From contig NC_135361.1 of NCBI RefSeq assembly GCF_051622035.1, positions 5,089,001 to 5,153,000 of the forward strand: 64,000 nucleotides of DNA. Reading direction: 5' to 3'. Numbering within the stretch: position 1 is the first letter of the stretch; each line of letters opens with the position of its first letter. Under the pieces are notes generated by a model, which saw nothing but the letters and a program-made list of their open reading frames with translations, was not told the DNA's origin and did no database searches. The stretch is from Arctopsyche grandis. Lineage: Eukaryota; Arthropoda; Insecta; Trichoptera; Hydropsychidae. Below, one piece after another: positions 23,006 to 32,449 of this stretch. The position numbers were made by a program, and so were the translations under genes.

Positions 23006-23416
23006 TAAATGTTACGTACACCGCCGAGTAAGTACAATCGGATTAGGAAGAGTAGCATCCCAGAGACTTTGTAACCGTTATAATTGGTTTCAAGAATTAT
23101 CTCTAGACTTAGTGCATGTAAGCTAAACAATGACCACTGAATTGGCCGCTATTGGTCCTTTCTCAGAAGTGACCGATACCGTGGGACTGAGTGTCGTGGG
23201 AATACATATCTGGGTACATGCCTAAACAATAGGGAAGTAACCGGACGTCGAAGATGCTCTTAGAGACCTTTTCCTTTATAAGGAGGTACTTAGGCAATAT
23301 CAAGACATTCTGGACGGTGCACTGGCGGTGCGTGTATCTCCTTAATCACCAATAAATGCTGTGACACGACTTTGGCCTTTTACTTAGATCCTCCACCCAC
23401 CCTTACGCAACATAAA
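23006..23416 (+). mobile_element. solo LTR (family L2), copy 1
   Basis: LTR 23010-23412 begins TGTTACGTAC and ends TTACGCAACA, flanked by TAAA on both sides. Inside are TTTATAAGG (TATA-like) and AATAAATGCTGTGA (poly-A signal) shortly before CCTTTTACTT. The homologous LTR is at 59391-59834. Short 4-base duplications and TG...CA ends indicate an LTR retrotransposon; no internal genes remain. Confidence 0.85.
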
Positions 23417-23482
23417 TAAATAAATAAATAAACAAATAAATAAACAATTAAATAAATAAATAGATAAGTAAATAAATAAATA
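23413..23482. repeat. TAAA microsatellite
   Basis: Imperfect run of TAAA/TAAATA with occasional C or G changes, starting inside the right duplication of the solo LTR. Confidence 0.85.
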
Positions 23483-23569
23483 GACATTTTGACCTGCTTT
23501 TCCATTTCGAACATAATCAACTTTCAAGTAAAATGAAATTCTACATTTTTTGGGTATTTTCGCATTTAT

Positions 23570-23760
23570 TCATTTATAGTTTTGGGCCATTGAGGCATTA
23601 TAGGAAGAACCTAATGCGCCACAATGGTCTACATTTGGAAAAGAAAAGAACACAATAATAAAATATAATAACATTCATAAAATAAAAAAAAGCAAAAGCA
23701 TAAAAACTTTATGAATAATTATAACTAAAAAATACACGATATTAATATAAAGGTTAAAAG
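23570..23760 (-). mobile_element. LINE 3' tail copy (PHD/RT family)
   Basis: Matches the 3' end of the 6347-7202 copy: AGGAAGAACCTAATGCGCCA and ACAATGGTCTACATTTGG, preceded by an A/T-rich end. Only the 3' UTR is present, so it is a very short insertion. Confidence 0.7.
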
Positions 23761-24304
23761 AAATATTTGAATTTGGATAAAGTTTAGAAAGGTTAATCAA
23801 TACTATGAATGACCACAACATTTTCTAGGTTAGGCTTCAGACTTCAGTTAGATATATTAGTTTCACTCTAAAGAAAATATACGAAACATTACACACAGTG
23901 AGATAAGATGTATCTGAAATAGTGTAGACACATTTATCTCTTGATCGCAATTGTCCACACTGTTCCGATCGTTTTTCCCCTTTTCGCCACCCTTTCGCTA
24001 TGTCAGATTTTAATTGTTTAAACGCCTATAACTTTTTCTTTTTTCTCTCTATATTTTATAAAATTTGCAGTTATTATATATGTTTACTTCACTCGTAGGT
24101 TATATAATGGTTGTTAAAATGATGTTAAATAGCGTGGTGTTTAGTCGAATAGCGTAGTTATTAAACGTTTCCCTTAACTTTCGCTAAGTTTGTGGTATCG
24201 TCTCGTCTCTCTAAGTTTGTGATATCGTCTACTTTCTAAAAGCAATATAAATATGAAAATCTTAAGTAGACTTCTAAATAAATAAAACTTTTTTCAAAAA
24301 AGTA
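23761..24304. other. no gene; short R1 fragment
   Basis: 23990-24085 repeats the R1 words TCGCTATGTCAGATTTTAAT and TTTAAACGCCTATAACTTT. The rest is AT-rich with no recognisable feature. Confidence 0.4.
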
Positions 24305-24913
24305 TTAACCTTTGAAGGACGGAACGTTGAGATCGAACGAGTGTCTCGAACCGGGGTCGAGTAAGACCCCAGTATTTTTTAATCAAAATACAGATTTTCT
24401 CTATACAAATTGGTTCAATATATATCTTATTAATCATTTCAGACATCAACATAAAAAAGTTTTAGTCCTATAGCATATTTTTGACTATTTTTGTATTTAA
24501 ACATAACGACAAGTATCAACATGCAATCGCACATAAGTAAATCCAACAGGTGACTGCATGGCTCAATACCACGTGCAAAAAGCGACAAAAATAATAGCTT
24601 ACGAAAATAAAGCTGTCTCTTTCTCTTGCATTGATTCATCGATCAACAAGAATATGCAAGCGAACAGTCAAAAACATGACCTATCGCTACCGCCTTTAAA
24701 TCATACTTTGGAACGTAGGAATGTATAAATGTATTTTTTACGATATACCCCTTTTCTAAATCATACAAAATCTATTAAAATAAATTTCTTGCAGTTCATT
24801 CTAGGAATACAAGAAATATAGGGTGTATGTATGGCTTTAAAAACCACATAGTTATTACGAAAAACGTAAAAATTGGGACACTTGCATAACCCACTTCGGT
24901 GAGGGAGGGTTAA
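24305..24913. mobile_element. piggyBac-like MITE
   Basis: TTAA at both ends (24305-24308 and 24910-24913). The left end continues CCTTTGAAGGACGGAACG; the right end read inward gives CCCTCCCTCACCGAAGT, a weak inverted match. TTAA duplications are characteristic of piggyBac. No transposase frame. Second copy: 10970-11504. Confidence 0.7.
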
Positions 24914-25857
24914 GAAAATAACTCTTTAATAGTTTGCATTTAATCGGTAAGCACTCTCATTAGCAGATGGGGTTCATAAAATACTTATTTTTTATAAAAT
25001 TTTGTGAAATACACAATTAAGTGACGTATTTATATGGAACTTTTTTTCACTAATAATTAAATGCAAAGCGATTAGTAGCGCGTAACAAAGCTCAAATTGT
25101 GCCACGGCCTAACAATCGGATTAGCAAGTGCTTGGGGTGTGAGGGGCGGGGGTTGAAAGGAGGAGGTTAAATTATATCTATGATAATACGCTGTAAAATG
25201 GTCATTCTGAGAATTTGTTAAATTGACAAAGTGAGCGTAATACGTGATGTCATTATTTCAGGCGGCTGAATGCTCGAGTGTCGTCATTTGTTTCAATAAA
25301 GGTGAGTCTGAAATTCGCCGAGAGTGGAGCGCGATCATAAAGACGGTGCGGAGACGTGGGGGGATGGGGGGAGGTTGTGTAGAAATGCGAAGAAGCTTGG
25401 GGTGGGGGTGGGAGGGGGTGGTTGGGTGGCGAACAGCCCTCCGTGGGATGGATGAGGATTAATGAAATCTGGCAGCCACCAGCCAGGTCATTATTTGCCC
25501 TTGTTAGCAGTGCGTGAAATTATTTCTTCTTGTTTCATTAAAAGCATTCGAGACCCGCTCTAGCAATAAAGTCTTTGCCCCGCGCGCATACAAATTTCTC
25601 GTACATGTGAGCCGTTTGTTTTTCGCAGTGAAGTAAGTCCACTTTTCGCGTAAAATAATAAAAATCAAACGATTACAATTTCGTCTCGATGATCTGTCGA
25701 GATGTCAAAATTTTTAAACGTCGACACTTTCAATGTACACGCATACATATGCCGTTTTTCAACTAGAGTCTTTTGTGGAGTATATCCTCAATATATCCAA
25801 TATTTAATCGCCATAGTTCTTTATCAACTAAAAATAAAATAAATTAACAATATTAAC
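24914..25857. other. unique block with a possible micro-exon
   Basis: Non-repeated. 25090-25640 is GC-rich with a G-rich run near 25358-25430. At 25262-25301 an acceptor-like TTATTTCAG and a strong donor AAAG/GTGAGT enclose 40 bases; see findings. No other coding signal. Confidence 0.3.
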
Positions 25858-26700
25858 CTATGCTTCACTTGTATGGAATAACGCCTCGAATACTTACCTA
25901 TCCAAGCTCCAAAGAATACAAAATAAATCCCTAAAAATAATTTATAACACACCCTTATAATAACTTGAAAAAACTACAAGCCATATATAATATTCCGTTT
26001 GTTGCAGATATTACTAATAAACTAACCAGTAGATAACCAGTGGATTCTATAACCATACCAACACACTTGTGGAGAGTCTCAGTGATTACAACAAAATGTC
26101 TATACCCTTCAGGTATAAACACACATTACCTAAATACAATCTGCTTTAGGTCATCGACTTTAGAGATTCTTTAATTAATATTATGTATTAGATGTATTAT
26201 GAGCATTTATAAGAATTGTAAATAGGTCTTATTATGCTGTAGATTAACATTAGAATAATATAATTTATTTATTTAAAGTTTGGACCGTTGTAGCATTACA
26301 GGAATTCCTAATGCGCCACAATGGTCAAAATAACAGAAAAGACAAGAAACAAAATAATAAATTAGACATAACAAAAACAAAACATATATATACACAAACA
26401 ACTAAAAATAATAATAATTATTATTATATATCGTTTATCGTCTTGAATTCATTCTATGTTTACAAGGTTTTTGTATTTCGTAATATTCTTTCACGATTAT
26501 GATTTTCAAGTTATGAATTCCATAAGTCCTCACCAGATAGAGTTTCAAAATTTGTCATCCGGACTGACCGAAACCAATCACGACAAGCAAATAATACTAT
26601 GATTACTAACAAAATTAAATTAAAATTGTAAAATAGAAAATGATCAGTAGATCAGTAGCTATTAAAATAGATATAAGATGTATTGTAAACATAGTTAACA
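25858..26700 (+). pseudogene. Jockey-type LINE C-terminus and 3' UTR, interrupted
   Basis: Shifted frames read ASLVWNNASNTYLSKLQRIQ, NKSLKIIYNTP, KLQAIYNIPFVADITNKLTS and SVITTK, the C-terminal region typical of Jockey reverse transcriptases. The 3' UTR (CAATCTGCTTTAGGTCATCG...) follows, and is split near 26270 by a minus-strand LINE tail before resuming at about 26592. Several frameshifts make it non-functional. Other copies: 3895-4330 and 29085-29520. Confidence 0.75.
26270..26588 (-). mobile_element. LINE 3' tail copy nested in the Jockey remnant
   Basis: Minus-strand tail of the PHD/RT LINE (CCATTGTGGCGCATTAGG, CCTGTAATGC) followed by A/T-rich UTR. The flanking Jockey 3' UTR is continuous across it when compared with 4195-4205, proving insertion. 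Plus-strand frame 26311-26502 lies inside and is not a gene. Confidence 0.7.
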
Positions 26701-27820
26701 ATCAACTGGAAAAAAATCATATTTTTCTACATTTATGAATGTGTCACCATTGTCGTGTAGTCTGGCATGTAAGAAATATTGAAAACTTGCATCCAGACGT
26801 CTAGACAAAACATGTAAGAAAAGTAATAGTGCAATTTTGCTGCGACAAATTGCAGAACATCTCGGACCAGTATTGGGGTCGAATCCTTATGAATATTGTA
26901 AATGTTATACGGACATATGTATACCATATATAAACCATAAAGGATAATACAGCGGTTGTGTAGTATAATATTTTCTTGAATAAAACACATTATATTAGTT
27001 AGCATTGGTAAAAAGTTTGATTTATAATTATTATTTAGAAAATAATATAATTTAAATGGTTTGAGTAGTTTAAGTATCAAAATTATCTAAAAAGTTCGAC
27101 AACTATAAATACATATGGTTTGAGTGCCGTTTTACATTTGCTGAGTTTATTATATTATTTGAATACGCTTCTCTGTTTACATACCTCCTTTTAGCTTCAC
27201 TTACGATTACAATTCAGGCAAAAATTTGCCTCTTATCCGATCGTTTTCATACTTTGCCATATTGCTCATTTTGGTCATCAATATAATTACATATCTCTTT
27301 TTTGTTTCACTTATTCTATGAAATGGTGCAATAAAGTGATTGTTTGATGACTAGTATAGGAAGAGGTTGATTTGCCTTCATTTTATAAATAAATAAATTT
27401 CAGTGATAGCATTGAGCTCAATTAGGGCGATTGCTTGTATATTAATCTATGCCACATTGAATTAGGTTAAATTAATTATTTTAATTTTTAGACCTAATAA
27501 AATATATCATTAGTTAATTAAATATATCATTTAGTAAAATTTAAAAATTTATATTCAAATGAACAAACATCTTATGTACCTACTCTTTGATAATAATTAA
27601 ATAATTTTATAAAAATAAAAAAATCCGCTGATTGCTTTGAATCCCCACTATATCGTTTATCATATTTCCACTATTATACATATACAAAGTAAATACCTAT
27701 CAATAAGCACTCACAAAGACATCTATGATCAAATTTGTAAAGTTGCAGTATTTTTGAACAATTCATAGAAATCCAGTAAATAAATACCGATTGCCATTCA
27801 CAGATACATTAATGTTCAGA
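26701..27820. other. no gene; R1 fragment inside
   Basis: 27180-27300 holds R1 words (CATACCTCC, CCGATCGTTTTCATACTTTG, TTGGTCATCAATATA). A minus frame at 26733-27080 has no domain. The rest is AT-rich. Confidence 0.4.
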
Positions 27821-27821
27821 T

Positions 27822-28055
27822 TTGTAAATTTTCAGCATTTTTAAACAATTCAGCGAAATTCAAGATTGCTGAAAACTCGAGACTTGCGAAACATGGGTAA
27901 GGTTGGCAATTTGTTGGAACCGTTTCAATGAAAATCAGATAGGAAAAGATCGAGCTGGAGTCACAAATCCAAGGTTTGGCCAGCAGAAACCAGTAGTATT
28001 TGAAACCGCGACCACTCTTTAGCATTATATGCTAAACTAAACCTAATCTGCTGAT
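27822..28055 (-). mobile_element. SINE-C, partial, minus strand
   Basis: Minus strand: CAGCAGATTAGGTTTAG head, TTTGTGACTCCAGCTCGATC and TTGAAACGGTTCCAACAAAT blocks, ending before the tail hairpin. Confidence 0.75.
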
Positions 28056-28069
28056 GAATCATAATAGAT

Positions 28070-28262
28070 TATTAATATGATAATGGATGGGTGACTTGGG
28101 TAGAGTAATGGATAAAAGGTACTGGAATGGTGCCCGAGAGAACGTAAATCGGTGAAAGAAAGACGAAGTTAAAAATATGTGTAGGTTTATAGATAAAATT
28201 TGAGCAAAAATTAATGAATGCGTGATGGAGAGCCTTGCATCCAGAAGTGCATGGTGAATGGC
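28070..28262 (+). pseudogene. RTE-type LINE 3' fragment, diverged
   Basis: Follows the same order of words as the end of the remnant at 495-1012 (GAATGGTGCCCGAGAGAACG, then a final GCATGGTGAATGG block). Heavily mutated. Confidence 0.5.
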
Positions 28263-28264
28263 TA

Positions 28265-29075
28265 TATTTACATACCTCCTTTGCATTTCACATGGCTTTC
28301 GTGTTAGTGGTCATTTTTTGTATCTCTTATCTCTTATCCGATCGATTTAATACTTTGCCATATTGCTCATTTTGGTCATCAATATACGTTAATGTATCGT
28401 CTGCCATTACGTTGGAGATAAAATATCGTATACAACGCGTTTTGAAAACGGGGCCCGTAGACCTTCTTGACGTTTAACAAGCGTTCGTTTCGTGTCTTCC
28501 AACCTTTTTGCCATGAAATGGCCATATCTGATTTTAATAATTGTTTAAACGCCTATAATTCACTCTATATTTTATAAAATTTGCTCTATAGGTTCTAGTT
28601 ATCTCTAATATATAAATATTTATAGTTTTGTGGAGGCTTGCTGAGCCAACGGTCTTGGGTGTTGCCACACCGACCTTTATGCAGGGTGGCAACACTGTTC
28701 GGTGAGTCTGACAGAATGCCGTTTAACCCATAACCTCAAATCAAAACAAACTTTCTAACCAATACAGGCTTAATATATGTACACAAATCAAAAAGTGATA
28801 GTTTTATTTTTAGTTATTAGTTATCAGCTGATTTAAAAGTTCTACTCCGGTTATTTAACTAGTAAACTAAAATTTGGCGTGTAGCTTCTTGTAGGGTAAT
28901 ACACGATATATATTGATTTATGGCCAAATATGTCAGATCTGACATTTCACGGCTAAAAGTATATCTCTTCACGGAGTTTTATCTGCGAGATAAGTATTCA
29001 ATAAGAAATTATGTTGTATCTAATTGTTAATATGATTAACAATAAGCTTACATACATTTTGTTTTTTACAATAAG
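28265..29075 (+). repeat. dispersed repeat R1, longest copy
   Basis: Contains all blocks seen in the other copies: TACATACCTCC start, CGTTGGAGATAAAATATCG, GGGGCCCGTAGACCTTC, CCTATAATTCACTC, the GGTGTTGCCACACCG module, and the GATCTGACATTTCACGG end. A frame at 28235-28477 is a by-product. No terminal inverted repeat identified. Confidence 0.8.
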
Positions 29076-29084
29076 CTTATTATT

Positions 29085-29520
29085 ATTACGAAATTATGTT
29101 CACAATACATCTTATATCTATTATAATAGCTACTGATCTACTGAACCTTTTTTTTATAATTTTAATTTAATTTTGTTAGTAATCATACTATTATATTATT
29201 TTAATGTTAGTGTACAGCATAATAGGAAAAAGAGCTGAAAAACCTATTTACAATTCTTATAAATGCTCATAATAGATCGAATACATAATATTAATTTAAG
29301 ATTGTCTAAAGTCGATGACCTAAAGCAGATTGTATACATATTTGTAGGTTTTTATATGAATTGCTATTTTTTTCACATGCCCCTTAGCAGCCTTTTGAGT
29401 ACCCTTAACCAGAATCACAGTCTTAGCCAACATTTGTAAACATTTTTTATAAAGAAGAAGCAGATTGTGTTTGGTAATCTGTATTTATACCTGAAGGGTA
29501 TAGACATTTTGTTAATCGCT
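29085..29520 (-). pseudogene. Jockey-type LINE 3' end, minus strand
   Basis: The minus strand reads a short coding remnant (NKMSIPFRYK-like, frame shifted) and then the same 3' UTR as 3895-4330. It lies directly after R1, in opposite orientation. Confidence 0.65.
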
Positions 29521-30403
29521 ATAAATGATGATGATGATATGCCATAATTGAAAGCTCACTTTCCACGAACGTGGTGAAATTGGACTTGTCTCACTATCCG
29601 CAAGGTATTGAATGTACATATGTGTGTGGATAAACACGATATCGATGTATCGTGTGGCGATTGCCACGTGAATTTCATTTGCTGCTTTTGCCGTAAAAAC
29701 ACGTATTTACTACGTGGTGTGTCTGTGTGACGTCGGACCGCTCTTTTGTTACGCTCGTCGGCCGTGAATATAGATGTGACTTTTGCGGTGGCCGTATAAT
29801 CCGTGAATTATTCATGCAGCCTCTGGCGGCAATAAAAATTATTGGATTTGGGAATCTATCTGCGTTATTGGTGGCGAAATGGTCTCCGCGATGCTTGTCT
29901 GTCTCTATGGCCGTTTCGCTGTCTGCGGAGTTTATGAACAATCGATGCTTTGTTTGGACTATTTTTGTGTACTTGCTATGTGGTATTTTTACTTTGTCTA
30001 TGCATCTGCGTTGTATCAATATATAATACTAGTGTTGTACCTAAAGACATATCATCGCATAGGTGTTGGCATATTGAGTTATTAAATAATAAAAAAAATA
30101 AAAAAATGTGTCGTCGGTCATGAGTTTGAAACCCCACGTGACCGATTTTTTTTCAAATACCTTTTAAATATATTTAATTAAATATTTATATAGGAATGAT
30201 TTTTAAACGAGCCGTATGTGTGGTTGGCCAAACTGCTAGGGATAAAGTATGTGTGGTATGCATGAGGGGACCAGATGCGTGTTGCTATGGTCACTTGTTG
30301 GAGAACAAGCCGGACGATATGGTTATAATAAATAGTTCTGACTGAATCTGCGCTTTTCACTTGGAATCCTTCACATCCGGATCCTTTATTTATATACATT
30401 TAA
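29521..30403. other. unique block with opposed ORFs
   Basis: 29675-30019 (minus, 114 residues) and 29727-30026 (plus, 99 residues) overlap on opposite strands. Neither has a domain I know. An ATG-rich ATGATG run is at 29528-29540. Moderate GC and no repeats, so this may be host sequence. Confidence 0.3.
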
Positions 30404-30613
30404 GCCAGCAGCATAGCTCAGTCGTTACCGCCGAGAGGCGCCGGGTTCGATCCCATGAGCTGACCTCGATTGAAAAGAATTTTTCTGAGTATATATGTAG
30501 TGCTGCTGGATATTTGTGACTCCAGGTCAATCGTTACCTATCAGAGTTTGCCAATTTTCTCTGATTTCATTGTTGAAACGGTTCCCGGTAAAATTGGGCA
30601 AATATCCTTCCTA

Positions 30614-31213
30614 CCGGTCTCCGTGACGAGCCAGAATGTTAAATTACAGAAAACACAAATATTGGAAGGCAAACATCGAAAATCAAAAGATCTTAAGTCA
30701 AAAAACAAAGGGTGCATGGTAAATGGTACATACTCACTTAATTTGCGCGAGCAGGATACAACAGGAACAAGAGAAACGGGCTTTTCCTCCCGTATTAATG
30801 TGCGCGCGCAGAATACGGGAGAAAAAGCCTGTTCCTCTTGTTCCTGTTGTACCCTGCTCGCGCAAATTAAGTGAGTATATACGTGAGTATGTACCGTTTA
30901 CCATGCACTCTTTTTTTTTATCTTTCGACTAAAGATCTTTCGATTTTCGATCTTTGCCTTCCGATATTTGTGTTTTCTGTAATTTAACATTCTGGCTCGT
31001 CACGTAGACCCGTATTATGTAATGCTCTATTTATTTCTTCGATTCCAAATTTTCGTTTGTCTCGGCATTGAAAGTATATTCAAATTATGGCATCTTAATA
31101 TATGTATATAAAGATCCAATGTAATAGTGAAATATTGAATATATCAGTTGTTCCTGGGAGGAATCGAGTAGGAGGAAATCGAGCGGGCTTTAGCGAGCAT
31201 TCAGGATGTACCC
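30614..31213. mobile_element. insertion in the SINE: palindrome plus R4
   Basis: Consists of a 395 bp near-palindrome (30616-31010) and a 200 bp block (31011-31208) that also occurs alone at 50272-50477. Both lie between the CCTTCCTA duplications. A plus frame at 30470-30874 crosses the SINE and palindrome and is not a gene. Confidence 0.65.
30616..31010. repeat. 395 bp near-palindrome (hairpin element)
   Basis: Ends GGTCTCCGTGACGAGCC / GGCTCGTCACGTAGACC. The arms stay complementary inward through AATTTAACATTCTGG, TGCGCGAGCAGG and ACAGGAACAAGAG to a short centre near 30805 (GTGCGCGCGC). The right arm has small extra segments. A transcript would form a hairpin with stems of about 180 base pairs. 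Confidence 0.85.
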
Positions 31214-31445
31214 CCTTCCTATTTACTATGTATGTCACCACTATTTGAGATTGATTAATGTACAATAAAATGTATGTGCAATTCATAGATGTCCCATTTA
31301 TTTTTGAGTTTTTCGGTGTCTCGTAATTCAGCGACTTGTATAATAAGAATAAAAAAAATGCTACAATGTAAGTAATTGGCCAGGAAGGCGCATTGGGGTT
31401 ACCTGTGAGGCCTTCCTGGTATATATTTAAAATAAATAAATATAA

Positions 31446-31994
31446 CTAGCTGAAAGTTACAATGCCAGAATAAGGCATGCAATTCCCGTTCCCGTTTCAA
31501 GTGATAGTTGGAGCTTTACAAATGTCTCTTCAACGCCGTGTCGTTATAAACCAACTGGTAACGTGGTTACCAGTTATTTTAACGTTGTTACTATTAAATA
31601 TATAACTATAACTATCTGAACGTATATGCATTTCAATGCCAGAATAAGGCACGCAATTCCCGTTCTCGTTCCTGATCCCGTTTCAAGTGATGGTTGGAGC
31701 TCTATTAACGTCTCTTCAACGCCGTGTCATCATAAACCAACTGGTAACGTGGTTACCAAAAGAACACATATCCTTAACTACACAATGATTGCTCTTCAAA
31801 CATTCGCGTCAGTAAAATCGTAATTACGAATATTATTAAGAGGTTTTTTCCGTTTTTTTTCACAGTAAGCTTTCCGGATATGCATACAACAAAACCTGAG
31901 AGTTCCATGGTAATCGGTTTAGTGGATTAAGAGCCTATACCAGACAGACATATAGACAAACAGACATTCAATTTTATATATTTGTATACATAGA
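31446..31994 (-). mobile_element. Helitron-like element with internal duplication
   Basis: On the minus strand it starts TCTATG after an A and ends TTTCAGCTAG before a T. It shares TTGTTGTATGCAT and CTAAACCGATTACCATGG with the 12285 copy. A unit of about 170 bases with CGTGGTTACCAGTTGG-type and CCCGTTTCAAGTGAT words is present twice. Confidence 0.7.
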
Positions 31995-32267
31995 TTGTTT
32001 AATATGAAAAAAATGATTAAAACTACCTACCTAACTACATATAAGCATAATAAAAATCCGATGTAAAAAAAATAAATTAATTAAATAAATTTTCAATAAA
32101 TGGCAGTACATTCTCTGCTAAGCGGAAACATTAGTTGCTATCAGTATAAATAGAATTTTTTTTCTTTTGGTGTTGTATTCGTATATTACGATTTGTTAGA
32201 TCTGTTTTAGCTGTGACGTACATATGTATGTATGTCGAATCGAAACTACTATTATAGAATATAATAT
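31995..32267. other. no feature up to the inverted repeat
   Basis: AT-rich, non-repeated sequence. The homology with the second trypsin locus begins abruptly at 32268. Confidence 0.5.
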
Positions 32268-32333
32268 TTTATTTTTATAATTTGGAAAATCCAGATTATA
32301 TCTAACGTGTCATGTGTTCGCTTGAGAAATCTG

Positions 32334-32404
32334 AGATAATAAAAATAAATCCTCAGACTGATATAATCCCATTATCTATTGCAGATACGCTTTCATTATA
32401 AAAG
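32334..32404 (+). promoter_or_regulatory. trypsin 1 core promoter and GATA motifs
   Basis: TATAAAAG at 32397-32404 lies 46 bases before the ATG. GATA-type motifs AGATAA (32334-32339) and TTATCT (32372-32377, opposite orientation) lie upstream. Transcription probably starts near TCAGAC at about 32431. GATA factors commonly drive gut digestive genes in insects; their role here is inferred. Confidence 0.6.
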
Positions 32405-32449
32405 CAATAGTTTTCAGCTCAAAAACCATCAGACCTGTTGTTTAGCATC

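Larger units (their letters stand above)
30404..31440 (+). mobile_element. SINE-A split by a 600 bp insertion
   Basis: Left part 30404-30613 (head with GGTTCGATCCC, body to CCTTCCTA) and right part 31214-31440 (CCTTCCTA, then GTCACCACTATTTGAG, tail hairpin). CCTTCCTA occurs at 30606-30613 and 31214-31221, and once in uninterrupted copies, so it is an 8-base duplication made by the insertion. The tail has a perfect 10-base outer stem, CCAGGAAGGC / GCCTTCCTGG. Confidence 0.8.

Noticed and set aside
23413..23482. TAAA run as the poly-A tail of a retroelement
   Set aside because: It starts in the target duplication of the solo LTR and is best read as a microsatellite, although a LINE tail lies 90 bases further on.
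30470..30932. Two plus-strand frames of 134 and 69 residues
   Set aside because: They run through the SINE and the palindrome, both non-coding mobile sequence; the apparent frame is accidental.
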